NCBI GenBank assembly: GCA_021014945.1
Contig: MU266397.1
Span: forward strand, 58,327-122,326
Direction of reading: 5' to 3'
From: Leucogyrophana mollusca
Lineage: Eukaryota > Basidiomycota > Agaricomycetes > Boletales
DNA length: 64,000 nucleotides
Of this stretch, positions 31,881-44,017 are shown in pieces. Within the stretch, counting starts at the first letter, position 1. Each line of letters begins with the position of its first letter. A model generated the notes under the pieces. The model searched no databases. It was not told the origin of the DNA and was given only the letters and a program-made list of their open reading frames with translations. The position numbers and the translations under genes are program-made.

Positions 31881-32165
31881 CGCTAAGCTAGCAATGATAT
31901 CCTGTTTGAGAGTATTAGTGTTTATGTACCTTATGGTTTCAGTTTCAGATATGGCCTGCTATTACAGTATGGCGGGCACCGAGCGCTGAGCATAGAGCAG
32001 AACAAAAGCATACGGTGGCTGTGCAGTTTTTGTAGAGACTTGACGAGGCAAGCTCAGAGAACTCTCAGAGAATCGCAAGGGAATCAAACCAGGCCTTCTT
32101 ATCTATCCTTCCGGTCGTGGCTCCACTTACAATTAGCCTCGAAACGTCTTTCGTGAGCGTATACG

Positions 32166-34182
32166 ATGGTAAAGCACACTCGAAAACGCCAAAAAACTAC
32201 CAAAGCGGCCCAAGAACCAACCCAGCCACTAGGAGCACAAATTGCTCTCACAGACAGCGCTAGCAAGGATGACGAGGAGAGACGGTTAGAAAGCATGCTT
32301 TTTGGCATCCCTTTCGTGCCGTCAAGCCAGGGCCCGAAGGAGGTTCTCGTTGTCTCTGATGGCGAAGATGACATAGACGTCAGAGAAGGAGGAAAGGAAT
32401 TCGAAAATTTGTTGGATTCGGATGTGAGTGATCCAGCCAGTCAATTAGACGAGGGATTGACTGCGCTATGGGGTTAGCTTTTTTTCGTCGATGACAGTGC
32501 ATTACCTTCGACAAGCCGTGTCCCTACATTGGACGATCCCCTTGATATCTCTGACGAGAGTGATCGAGATGCGAACGAAGGCGAAGGCGACGACAACGCA
32601 GCGCCGTCAGAAAATCAACTAAAACCAGATGATGCAGCCGACGAGGGTACTCAAATGCCTACATCCTCAGCGAACCCGCTCCTTTCAAAAAGTCGCAAAG
32701 CACCCGCATGGACAGATCCCGACGACAACACCGTACAAGTGTCCCTCGCCTCAAACACCCGTCTCCGAAAACTACGTGACGCACCCTCCGAGGACATCGT
32801 CGGCGGCCGCGAATACGAGCGCAGGTTGCGCCGTCAGTACGAGAAGATCAACCCGACGCCCGAGTGGGCGTCCAATGCGCGCAAAAAACAGCACAAGCGA
32901 CACAGATCGTCAGGAAGCGACGACGACGCGATGGACGTCGTCCCCGACCTGCTTTCATCAACCGCCGGTATCTCCGGAACGAGAAATTCGCGGACGCTCG
33001 CTCAGGGTACGCTTTCCATCGAGCGGCTTCGGGATGCAAACCAGAGTGCGCCTGCTGAAGGCGAGATCAAGACAGTTCAGTTCCACCCGTCACCTCAGGT
33101 TCCCGTGCTCCTAACGGCGAGCGCAGATCGACGATTACGTCTCTTCCATGTGGGTCTTTTCCTCTAGCTACGCTGCTACTAACCCCGTTGACCTCCCCAC
33201 CCTGCAGATCGACGGGCTGACGAACCCGCACGCGCAAACATTGCACGTTCCCTCCCTCCCGATCACAGACGCCGTGTTCCACCCGGACGGGACGTCGATC
33301 CTCATGACCGGCCCGCGGCCATTCTACTACACGTACGACCTCCAATCGGGGGCGTCGCAGCGCTCGCCGCGCGGGCTGTGGGGGACGACGTTCTCCGGCG
33401 CGAACGGGGACGCGAGCATGGACGTGAGCGCGTTCAGCCCGTCGGGGGACGTCTTGGCGGTGGCGGGGCGGCGGGGGCACATCCACCTCGTCGACTGGCG
33501 GTCGGGGGCTGCGCAGGTCGTGGGGGGACTGAAGGGGAACGCGAGCGTGAGGTCGCTGTGGTGGTCGCGCGGCGGTGGGGGCGAGCTGATGAGCATGGGC
33601 GAGGACTCGCAGGTGTATGTGTGGGATGTTCGCCAGAGGAAGTGTGTGAAGCGCTGGCAAGACGAGGGGGGCTTTGGGAGCCGGGGGATAAGTGGTGATC
33701 GGAGAGGTCGATACCTTGCTATCGGGTAAGTGCCCCTCCCCTGTTGGCAAAAATGCGGCGCTGATTGTTAGACAGATCCACCACCGGTCTCGTCAACGTT
33801 TACGATTCCAGCACTGTTCTTTTGTCCGGCGAAATGAAACCAAAACCTCTCAAGACGATTGGCAACCTCACCACGGGTATCACAACCATGTCCTTTAACC
33901 ACGACTCACAATTGCTCGCTCTAGCAAGCAGTACTAAGAAGGACCAGATGCGCATGGTATGCTTTGGTTCCTCTGCAAGCCCCCCCTTCTGGTTTTATCT
34001 GACGGCGCCGACAGATTCACCTGCCGTCCCTAACGGCCTTTGGGAACTGGCCGACCACGAGCACGCCGTTGGGCCATGTCACTTCTGTCGACTTCTCCAC
34101 TGACAGCCAATATGCAGTGATTGGAAACAATCGTGGGCGAGTTTTGCTGTATCACCTTAGGGACTTTGGGGAGCACCAATAG
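32166..34182 (+). CDS. UTP18: U3 snoRNP / SSU processome subunit UTP18
   Basis: Five exons: 32166-32423, 32478-33149, 33208-33725, 33776-33956 and 34015-34182, giving 598 residues. The acidic N-terminal half carries LFFVDDSALPS and KAPAWTDPDD, and REYERRLRRQYEKINPTPEW marks UTP18 well. WD40 repeats follow (VQFHPSPQVPVLLTASADRR, ITDAVFHPDG, MDVSAFSPSGDVLAVAGRRG, LGHVTSVDFSTDSQYAVIGN). The protein works in the nucleolus in early 18S rRNA processing. GC content is very high in exon 3. It is convergent with SPO22, whose stop lies 150 bp beyond. Confidence 0.92.
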
Positions 34183-34333
34183 TGGCGGCACTCGCAGCGC
34201 CTAATACGATTCTGTGGACATGCAGGGGCGATACAAGAAAGAGAGTGAGACTGAGGCTACATCGCTATAAGCTACATGACAGGGAGACCAGGCAGAAACA
34301 GCGTTAAGAAACGAGAGATGTTGCGATAACCTG

Positions 34334-37300
34334 CTAGGATCGACTCGAGTAACGCGCCAGGAGGTCGGTGTACGTGTCGGATATCTGCAAATATTGGAGG
34401 GTGAGTACAGCGCGGGACAATGTGGAGCACACCTTGTCCGCTCGGCGTTTTCCATCGGGTACGAATCGACAAATGACCGTGGAGCACTCGAACCAGCGTT
34501 TGGCCTCGTCTATCAACGATGCACTGGGGAAGTTTCACGATTAGAGTGAACACCGTGATCCGACTGGTCAACGGACTGCAAGCATTCGATACCAGTATTG
34601 TATGCGGTGCTGAGAAGCCACTGGCGTTCATCGATCGGGTACAACTAGATTGAGATAACCAGTTGTGGATGCACCACCGGTTCAAAATCACGCACGATGT
34701 TCGTGGTGTTTCTGAGATCCCCGTGTTCCTCGAGGACTGCGATCGCCTGTTCCATGTACCCGATGGCTTTCGTGCGGTCGGTGGACGTATTTCGAGAAAG
34801 CAGGATCGTGCATGTGGACCGCAGCCATCGAGAGAATTTCTCGATTGAAAGACACCCTCGGCTGAGATAGGCATGCAGAATAGCCTGGGACCGTGCGGAT
34901 GCTAAGAGGTCAAGGATCACGAACACATGTAGCGCACCTCAAGTGCTGCAAACAGAACTTCGATATCGGGTGGTATCAGCGCTTCCGCCCCTAGCAACGA
35001 ATAGTAGCCTACCATGGACGGGACATTCCTTCTCTTCCCACTTCGATCACAATATTAGATCTGAAACATCGAATGTCAGAGGGGAGCGCACTAAAGTGTC
35101 CGCGAGTGCTTCAAAAGTAATCGAAGCCAAGGAATCGGACTGGATAGCTTCCTAGAGGGGCATTAGTCGCTGTATGAATGGAGAGAACCACGAACCTCTA
35201 TTGTCGCAAGCACGGAATCCCAGTCCTGAACTCGGCAGCTAATTTCCACTTCAAAAACTCGCAGGACGTGGAGGAAGGATTGGGCTCGCGCCAGATCTTC
35301 CGGCGCTATTCTATTTTGACCTACAGCCTTGAGAATTCTCTCTTTACACAATTTGATTTCCGTCACAAGGGTACGAAATCGCTCGTGCTAGGCTCGTCAG
35401 CGTGGACCTCGGAGAAATCAATGGCTGTACCTCGATAGACTTGCCTTGCGCTAGAAGCTGGCGAACAGAGATGACTATGAACCAGTAAGTGGGTGTACGA
35501 AATCAGCGCAAACGAAAGACGGCATCACCTTGACCCGATACAGAGGCAAAAGATGCGTTGATCAAACACAGATATATACCAGCGTCTCCTTCAATTAGAG
35601 CATTTGAGGCATATAGTTCAAGCAGCTATCACCAAGGTGAGGAGTCAATTGAGAGATCGGTCGTCATCGGATGCATCATCGGACCTGTCTTGCGATATCG
35701 AACAGTTCCGATATCTGCTCTTCGCTGTCTTCCCAGTCGGCGCAGCCTTGAATAGCGGAATTGTATGCGGTCCGCCATAGCCACGATATATCTCTGATGA
35801 CCAATGCTGAGTTTTCACAAGATGCACCTTCGACAAGTGCCTTGGCTATAATCGATCAGCGTGAACTGCTTGGCTAATTGCAAGTCTCATCACCAACAGA
35901 CCGTTTGTGAAATGTTCAATCAACGAATGGACCAGGGCGCGTCTGGAAAAAAAGGTTATCAAAGGCCCTTCGCACCATGAGATTTGCTTACATATTTGCG
36001 GCAGGTTCTCCGAGGAGTTTGAGAATAAGTCTGATGATACATCGTGTCAACGTCATAGCTTCCGTGACAGTATCCAAGTTTTCGCGAAAACTGAGTGTGT
36101 CCAGAAGTGCCTTAAGCACCGAAAGAAGAAGCGCCTTCAGGCCAGATTCATGTGACAGTCGACAGGCCAATAAGAGCATCTTCCGGTCGAAATCGGGAGC
36201 TTCTGCCATACTGCGAACAGCAGTAATTGCTGAACATGCCTACGATGTCAGCAGCGGAAAACGCGGGTTCTGCACCACAGACTGCTGACCTTCATCTTCT
36301 AGACCTAGACGTTAGTTATGATATTGTTGTTAGTTCACCGCCGAATTTGATGAAGCATTTGCGGTCAAACCTTGATGCACAGCGATCAGAAACACGACAT
36401 AACGGGTGGTGGCTTCATTACAAGGGCAGCGCCGAATAATGGACGCTGCCTTCGCGTACTCTTTTTGTTGGAGATAACACAAGGCAGCCTTCCTGAAACA
36501 TTTGGCATTGTTGGCGGACCCAAGGCTTCTAAAGATTGTGTGAGTGCCGCAGATGAACCAATTTGCAGCCTCTGCCCATCTCGCGGCGTGATAGTGGCGA
36601 TTACCATATTGCCAAAAAAGCTGTACAAAGTGAGTTGGGGAACTGGTAATAACAGAGTCCGGCACGAACGTACGGTGAGACAAGCAGTGGCAGAAATTTT
36701 TGGCAGCTCAATGTCCGCTTCAGCCACTTCTAGAGGATGGAATCGATGAGCGGGCCATGCCGATATGGCCACTATCGGGCTAGGGTCGCTAAGACTTGCC
36801 TTTGAGGGAATTACCCACGTCTTGGGTTGCTCTTGTGTGGTCATCATCTTTGGAGCAGTGGAAAATTAGCGAAAGGAGGAGCCTTTCCACGCATACGCTG
36901 CTTTCAGGAAGTCCCAGGGCACGGCGCAAACAATACTGTGTCGCAGTGGTCACTAACGTGCTGTAGGCACATGCAAATATCAGATCTGGGAACATATTCC
37001 GAGACAGCGCCTACTGCAGTTGAGAAAGCGTTCGAAGTTCTTGGAGGATACTGCAACGGCGAAATCGGTGGGTAAATCAACGCAGGATCATGCATTTACG
37101 GACTCGGTCAGATTTTCTTCCGAAAACGTCATGTTGTCAATGATAGATTGTAGCGCTAACGAGGGTGGTGCAGTGATCAATACTGATCGGCCAAAAGTGG
37201 GAACAGCATCAGAGGGAACATGCCTGGAAGAAGGACGGTATCCCCAGCTTTTCGCCGCTTCAGCACGGCGAGCCTCATCCATCGGAGTTGCTGATATTCG

Positions 37301-39012
37301 GAGCTTGCCTAAAATAACGTGTGAACAGATGTCGCCCCCTAAAAAGGCCACGATCAAGCGGAAAAGCGACCTCCTTACGTTGTCGACGGAGCTGTCAATA
37401 CTTGCGATGACTTCTTCCAGTGCAGCTTCCGCTCGGTTTAGGTTCTCTGGGTCTCGTGAAGACGAGAGAAAGAAACCGCGAGCTAATAAGATGCCGATAA
37501 GATATGATTGAATTATAGCCCTGGCCCGTGCTTGATCAGTGGCGGCTTACCCAGGCTCCTGAGAACTGATCGCTAACATAGGAAGGCGTGTAACTGTCAG
37601 TTACTGCGGGTGGACCAAGATCGCTAACCTTCAGCTCAGCCAAACCGGGGCTCTCCGAGCAATCCAGCGGCTCAATCATGGAAAACGCTTTCTGCATCCA
37701 TCGAAGCGCATCGCTGGCGTTAACCCCTTCCATGGACGCTGTTCCGCTCTGATAGCAGTCTCTTAATTGAGATTTACCGATATCGAGCAATTTTGAAGCC
37801 AGCAGCTCTCGCTTGGGATGCATCGACCATGAGAAAGCCTCCAGCTCAATTGAGTTGAGCGACTTACGTCACGGTTAGACAAAAGCGCAAGTCGCCTGTC
37901 GTTTTCTGTTTGGGCGTCACATTGGACGCAGGCCTACGGAAAAACATTGCGAAATCATACCTGTCACTTTATCGGACATAAAGTTTGCGAGCCCTTCATT
38001 CTTCTCTCTCCACGCCTTTGCACAGAGGGGGCGGTCGCACCATGAATATCAGCGCCAGGCGACACAGCATAGACACTTACAGCTTCCATTCTGGTGGAGT
38101 AATAAACGGTAGTGACGCGTGCCTTGGCTTGTTGATGTGTATCCTGTGGGTCATCCAAGCTTCTCAGCATTTCCTCATACTGATAAATAATTAGTTAGCT
38201 AATGTTAGGCATGAGAGAGGAGCTGATCATGTTGTGACAACCTTGGCCGCACACGCCAGAACACTGGCTGCCGTGTCAGTATTCCCAAGTTCTACATCCG
38301 CGGTCAAAACCAATGGAGTTGGTCAGAGAGCGGGCCGCTGCCACCACGGATCGGGGAACATTACCTGAGAGTGTAGACCCAGCCTTGCTGGCAATCTGAA
38401 GCACGTGGAGTAAAGCTGCGCGAAGGATGGTGAGTTTGCGAGGCAAGTCCCTTGACTTCATATTGAACCTTCAATCCCCGGCTTCGGTTCTAAGCCTGCC
38501 TCCATGAGGCGAAATCCGGCGAGCCTCACTAAAGCAACGTTGGCCGCAGAAACAACATAACATTACGGAAAGAAGAACATACGGGCGGCGACTATGGTGC
38601 GGCTGTCATGTTCGGAGCCTTGACGGAATATACCGGATGCATTCCATAGATTGACGCCTGGTGGGAACGTGATATTTCCTCATGGATTCTGGCCAACCGC
38701 GATGTCGGACAGTCAAACGAACCTTCTTGATCCAGAACATCCGTAAGATCACTCCAATTCTTGCTGGATTTCGGACGCTGTTCCGTGAAAGACTGCGCTA
38801 GGAGTGCTATCTGATGTAAGTCGTCAGCTACGGCTAAGTCGCCGAGGGTGATGTCGTTGAGCTTGGGTTTGGTCTTGATTAACAGATCTAAGGGGGCATT
38901 TCCGAGCTGTCAGGGCGAGGCCGCGAACTGAAAGCAGAAGTCGGGTGTTACCTTTGATTTCGTTAAAGATTGCTTGCAGTTTCGCCGGTGAAATCTTCCT
39001 TCCCGCAGACAT
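34334..39012 (-). CDS. SPO22: SPO22/ZIP4-type meiosis protein
   Basis: A long TPR protein in about twenty exons; the span is given. Reading minus-strand exons in order gives LLIKTKPKLNDITLGDLAVA, NLWNASGIFRQGSEH, LRLAGFRLMEAGLEPKPGIE, RELLASKLLDIGKSQLRDCY, EYQQLRWMRLAVLKRRKAG, FHCSKDDDHTRATQD, RHYHAARWAEAANWF, KCFRKAALCYLQQKEYA, DFDRKMLLLACRLSHESG and DEAKRWFECSTVICRFVPDG. These follow the fungal SPO22 pattern, and the frame stays open across clean junctions. The last intron is GTGTGC...TGCAG near 34388-34435. ZIP4/SPO22 proteins promote crossover formation on meiotic chromosomes. Two introns appear to use GC donors (37156-37223 and 36730-36799). The junction after the first exon could not be resolved. 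Confidence 0.85.
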
Positions 39013-39051
39013 CGCCAGCCACGGATGTGTTGGGCAAGGGGTGGGAGTGAG

Positions 39052-39094
39052 ACGCGTCCCGTCACGGAAGCGTCACAATGTGACCGATACGCGT
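39052..39094. promoter_or_regulatory. Two ACGCGT (MCB) sites in the SPO22 promoter
   Basis: ACGCGT occurs at 39052-39057 and 39089-39094, 40 and 77 bp before the SPO22 ATG, in the 218-bp spacer shared with the divergent gene at 39231. ACGCGT is the binding core of MBF-type G1/S factors in other fungi. Confidence 0.5.
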
Positions 39095-39230
39095 CAACAG
39101 CATATTTCATAAAGTTTTATTTAAATAATTTGTTTCCGTTTCCATCTCTTTGAATTTCAACTGGTAAGTCCCCTTTCAGCGCCGCATCGGCTTTGCAGCT
39201 GCTCTCCGAATCGTCATCAACGACGGGAAA

Positions 39231-39691
39231 ATGGACCAAAAACGCCAGGCCGCTGACAGTCTTGAGCTGGCAACGAGGGTGAATCAACTTTGCCAAATCC
39301 GCAAGACAATGGGTTACTTACATATCTACCCAATCAGGAAGCACGGAGAGACGGGATGTTCGCTGGTTTGACTTCGGGGTTAGCTGGAGGCAAGCCAAGT
39401 TCATTTGCCATGTGCCTGGCAATCCCTGTCTCAGACCTCTTTCAGCGCTTTTAGGTTCTAAGGTCATGGGCTTCAACAGAAATAAAACAATTTTCTGTGG
39501 TGTCCGTGAGTTCTTTTTCTCCTATGCTTCAGTTTTAGCTACGAGCATCTGACGCGCCAATTTGACTCGAATTAGTTACGGGACTGCTCTCTGGTTATTT
39601 TTTCACCCAGGCCTTCCTGTCGTCTAACATGTCTCGATTGAAATCCCAACACACTCCGACGGGAAAAGATCACCCCTGGTCAGACGAATAA
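39231..39691 (+). CDS. 91-residue Gly-rich membrane protein in four exons
   Basis: Exons 39231-39278, 39338-39389, 39446-39505 and 39576-39691 join into 91 residues with no frame break. The protein starts MDQKRQAADSLELATREARR. Two glycine-rich helices follow (MFAGLTSGLAGALLGSKVMG and TIFCGVLTGLLSGYFFTQAF), and it ends with a short polar tail, HPWSDE. The second intron (39390-39445) has the donor GAG|GCAAGC, a good GC-AG intron; no GT donor gives this frame. The helix pair suggests a small membrane protein, perhaps mitochondrial, but that is inference. I recall similar small proteins in other basidiomycetes without a name. It is divergent from SPO22. Confidence 0.65.
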
Positions 39692-40763
39692 AACAGAGGA
39701 ACAGTTTCTTTCTGGGACACCATGGTGGTTATAAGCCCCACATGCTGCTATCAGAACTTCCTCTTTAGTATCCCCGATAAGTCTAGTCGTCATGCCTCCA
39801 GCAAAAAAATTGGAGGCGAGGAACACTCACCGCGTGAGTGCCCTCGAAGCGTCTCACAAATTGTTATTACTACAGGCGGTATCTCTGCCCCTATGTTAGG
39901 TAGGTGTAAGTTCGCTTCCGACATCATCGTTCATAACCCCACATAAGCCCCGCGCCATGTATGTCAGCCACCACGTCCAATGAGCGGCTGATCACGAACG
40001 AAGCAAGGTGGGTCAGGGTGGTCTGAGGTCCTGCGTCTAGCCGTAAGTAAACACATGAGCACAATAAATATCCCACTGGCAACACATGAAGTGGCCACGA
40101 TTGGCATTGCATTAATATTTAGCAACCATCCGGACGCAGTGTTGCAGCGTTGTCACCGGGAAGCGAAACGTGCGGGCGATAGTGTAGGCTATGTTGCGTG
40201 GAACAGCGGCAAACAGCCGGGTAGGCCCTTCGGACCTCTCCAGGGAAGCCATGTCTCAGTAAGGAACGGCTCATCCGATGCTGACATTGACAATGACAGG
40301 GACCGCGGATCGCGGATATGGAGTGATCATAGGAGGAAGATGGCCTGATTTACGCTGGTCCACCAGAATCTTCGAAAAGCACCGTTTCGGAGCTCTAGAG
40401 CCACAGCAACCTCGTTTTCTTCGGTCGCAGGATCTCTTCAGTCCATCAATTCAAGTGCCTGTGTGTTGTAGCAAACCTTGTTCGTGGTAATGGTCTCCCA
40501 CACCGGTATACCGCAAAACCATTTGAGCTGTATAGTACCTTAAGCAGGTGGATAACGTACGTATTTTATGGGCTCAACTAAAGATGTATATCAGAATCAA
40601 AGTGCAAGGGAAAAATACAAATGCGAATGTCGAGTCTATGCCAGATGCGAAGTGCGTGTTGTGATGGTGCCAATGAAAATTCACAAGTATGTATGAAGAA
40701 GTGCAAATGCAGAAGTCAAATAACTGGAAGAGCATGCATTAAAATGGGAGGAAATAGTAGAAA
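39692..40763. other. Intergenic, nothing convincing
   Basis: 1.1 kb. Short coding-like starts with good donors appear (MPPAKKLEARNTHR near 39798, MSATTSNERLITNEA near 39962) but I could not extend either. Confidence 0.4.
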
Positions 40764-42837
40764 CTATCTGCCATAAGACCAATTATAAGGATACACGGGA
40801 GATCCCCTTTGACTAGAGGAAGTGTAGAATTGGACGCCAGGCGGACCGGCGTTGGCGAATGGGGCTGAAGGAACGATGTTCTCCCGCAGCGGAGGTAGTT
40901 GCAAGGAGTTATCGTCGGATGGACTATACACGGGCGCTGTGGGCATGACTTTGCGGGACCATACAGCATCCTGAATATGAGGGAGTGGGACCTGCCGGAC
41001 GTGCATGTGAACATCGTGTGGGCTCACGGAAGCAGACTGGACATCCATCGGCATGTATGGCGGAGGTGGGGGATAGGAAGACTGTACTGGTGGAGGCTGA
41101 TAGCACCGCAAACGAGCTTTGCGCCGGACTCTTTCTTGCTCTGTCTCGCTGTTTGTTGACGAGCCAGCGAGAGAGTAATAATAGAGGTTCTAGCAAAAAC
41201 ATGGTGTGAGAAGTGTATCAGTTCATAGTGGTAATAGCGCTTACTTGGGGCACGTTCACAGGACCATCCACGCGGTAGGCTGCCACCAGCGTATGAGGTC
41301 TATTATCGGATGTGCTTAACGGCGTGGGCACAGATTGAGCAGTTCGCGATGAGTGAGGGGAAGACGAAGAAAGGGACATCTTCGCGAATGACTGCAAGGA
41401 TTCTAGAGGTGATCCAGAGCTTGAGCCACTGCCGAATCTGGTCTCTGGAATCTGCAAAGTCATGCCTGTTGGACGCTTCAAAGGCGGGAGCACGTGGAAG
41501 GACGCCGAAGTGGGCGAGAACGCGTCAGCTGCGGAGCGTTTACATCCTGGGTTCGGGGTGGGGGAGTAATATGGATTTGGGAGGGTCATGTGAGCAGAAG
41601 AGGAAAAAACGCGAGGATGAACCGTGGATTGCAAAGGCGACGTGGAACGCGCGCGATTTGACGTCGAACGGGTCCTCCACCTATGCGTTCGTGTGACTGG
41701 TCCAGAGGTCGTGGGGTGGTTAGGCCGCGATGTTCTATGTCGTCCTCGCGAAGTGCGCCATTGCCGACTCTCTTTCTCCTTCGCCATAACTAGACCTTTC
41801 AGCAAGTTAAGCCACGATTCGTACGTCGTATTATCCACGTAGAGTCCAAAATCAATGCCAACTAGGAACTCCCTCTCCATCCGATTAATTTCGCTCAAGT
41901 CGATTCCTGAGACCTCTGACCAAGTCTTGTTGGTATAAGTATTACTGAAGGCAATGTTTCAGAATCGCGTGCATATGGGGTAAAATGAAAACTCACTCGT
42001 CCAAAAACTTGTTTGCCATCATGAGAGCGGCAACAGCGATGCGGAACTCGCTTCCAGGGAGACCGGCAGTGAAGCGATTGCGTTCTTTGAGACGAAAGAT
42101 GTAATGTAGCGATAGAACAATTACAGACTGGCTGACTTGGGTCGTTTCTAGTAGCTTTTGCATAAACTGTACGAACGTCGGCGAGGCAGCGAACTGCAGT
42201 GCAGATGTAGCCGCAGGGATCTCTGGTGAATATGGCGGTGAAGGTGTTTGCTGCGACGAAGCGACCAAACGTCGCGCAGTACTTGACAGTGACGACGAAA
42301 ACCATAGGTAGCAGATCATCTCGCACGTCTTCTCTGCGATGAAGTGGGCCGAGCGCTTGAGTGAAAAATCAAACCAGTCAATCACATGAGGAGCGTCGGG
42401 TGGCATGGAGGGCTTTTGTTGGAGCGGCTGATCGACGTAGAGCTCTTCATCATGTTCGGGCGAAGTGTGCATTATGGGGTCCTGTGTAGGTATGGTCTTT
42501 GACCACGTCGACGCGTCTTGAGTACGCGGTGGCGTTACTGCAGATCCACGTTAGAAAAACTGTTCTTTATGACGTCCAGAAACGGAGACACACTTGGCTG
42601 CATCGTTGACAATTGCCGGTCAAAGTGGGCTATTGGAGGTAAAGAGGTTACTTGACGCTGTGACTCGCTTGTGAATTTCGGTAAAGAAGACATGGGCGGC
42701 GTCATAAGCCCCGTTTGCCTAGACGGCCGCCATGAAGACCAAGTGGCCAATAGCTCAGACGGCAAAGACGGTAATGTCGTGCCCATGTTGCAAGATGATG
42801 GAGTTCGTGGTAGAGACGGGGGAGTATAGAGCGCCAT
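40764..42837 (-). CDS. PHO85-type (PCL) cyclin
   Basis: Four exons: 42594-42837, 41997-42537, 41245-41944 and 40764-41189, giving 636 residues. The cyclin box begins near residue 120 (VIDWFDFSLKRSAHFIAEKT) and runs through FVQFMQKLLETTQVSQSV, FRIAVAALMMANKFLDD, NTYTNKTWSEVSGI and EINRMEREFLVGIDF. This pattern fits PCL1/2-like cyclins that activate a PHO85-type kinase in cell-cycle or polarity control. The rest is Ser/Pro-rich and disordered, with a Pro/Tyr-rich tail. The first intron has branch TTCTAAC and acceptor CTGCAG at 42538. A TATA-like stretch lies near 42905. Three ACGCGT sites lie about 1.15 kb upstream. Confidence 0.85.
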
Positions 42838-43989
42838 TGACTGAAGTCCAAACGTTCTTTGAGGTTCGGGACTCTAAGTGAGATGCGGCTCGGGAACATA
42901 ATCATATATAAAAAGGGATCTCCATGAAAGGATTCCAAGGAGGAGTAAAAATTGTAGACGTGGATGCATATTCCGCTTAGAGACAGAAACAGGGGATGGT
43001 TGTACACCCGCGAATGTAAGGGTTGGTGGTGGAATTGGAAGAATCTGTTACAGCGCCTCCGAACCCGCTTCGTAGGCGTAACAGCTCGCGCTCCGTAGAT
43101 CTTAGACAATTCTGCTAAGATTGACTTGCCCGTCTGATTTTTTACCGATTTACAGTCCTTGATCTCCTCTAACTTGGGCGTCGGCATCTACGGCATTGGG
43201 GATTCCCCAGGGATTCACCATAGCCTTTCCCTTATCCTTCTTCTACTTATGGGTTTCTCTCATTATTTATCTCTTTTCCACGCCACATATCGGGACATTC
43301 TGGGCTTATTTTTGACTTTCTCTTTCACTTGATACTCGGGCCACGCCTGTTCTTGTGTTCCGTTACCGCCACTCGCTCTTGGATGCCGTCCTCTTTTGTG
43401 CGCTCGGTGAGCCTTCTTTGATTCCAGCCTCTTCGATTGTCTGTTGTGACCCGTGGAGGATGACGGTCGCACCGCATGTCTCCCTTTGCTCTTGATTAAA
43501 ATTAAAGCTGCCCTGATCTCGGTCAACCACGAGTGAAAAGCCCGCCACCAACTCGGTCTCCTCAATGGGAAGTTCAATTTCAATCTGTTCTTGTCAAAGT
43601 CTCCCCTGGCTTCGTGCGATGACCCATTATGATCTAAATTAGAGGCTAAGTTAGTTGCAGGTTCAATCAGCATCCACTCAAACGTTGTGCCCCAGAATCA
43701 CTGGGCTACTCATAGCCTAGCCGCTCTCAAGGGAAACATACTCCCGAAAGCGTGCGATAAAGCCCTTTCATGGATGCAAGCCACGCTGGCTCAGATGTTT
43801 TGCAGGTCCATTCCTGCAACCATGTGAATATGTCCTTGAAGGGCGGTAACACCTTGGTTTCGGCACTTATCTTTTGTGCGCATTTGCAAACTGTATATTT
43901 ACTTGACTGGTAACACCCGGAGGTTTTATCCATAAGACAATGGCAGCTTTTGATAGCGGACATTAGTGACAGGAAGAATGGAGTGACAG
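42838..43989. other. Upstream region of the cyclin gene
   Basis: It probably holds the cyclin promoter and a long leader. Minus-strand frames at 43263-43673 and 43727-43960 are open but have no recognised motif. Confidence 0.4.
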
Positions 43990-44017
43990 ACGCGTGACGA
44001 GACGCGTCAAAACGCGT
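43990..44017. promoter_or_regulatory. Cluster of three ACGCGT (MCB) sites
   Basis: ACGCGT occurs at 43990-43995, 44002-44007 and 44012-44017, three copies in 28 bp. This is the classic arrangement of MBF-bound MluI cell-cycle boxes. The nearest cell-cycle gene is the cyclin whose start is at 42837. Confidence 0.5.

Noticed and set aside
33067..33750. 227-codon minus-strand frame across UTP18
   Set aside because: Pro/Arg-rich shadow of the GC-rich UTP18 exon 3.
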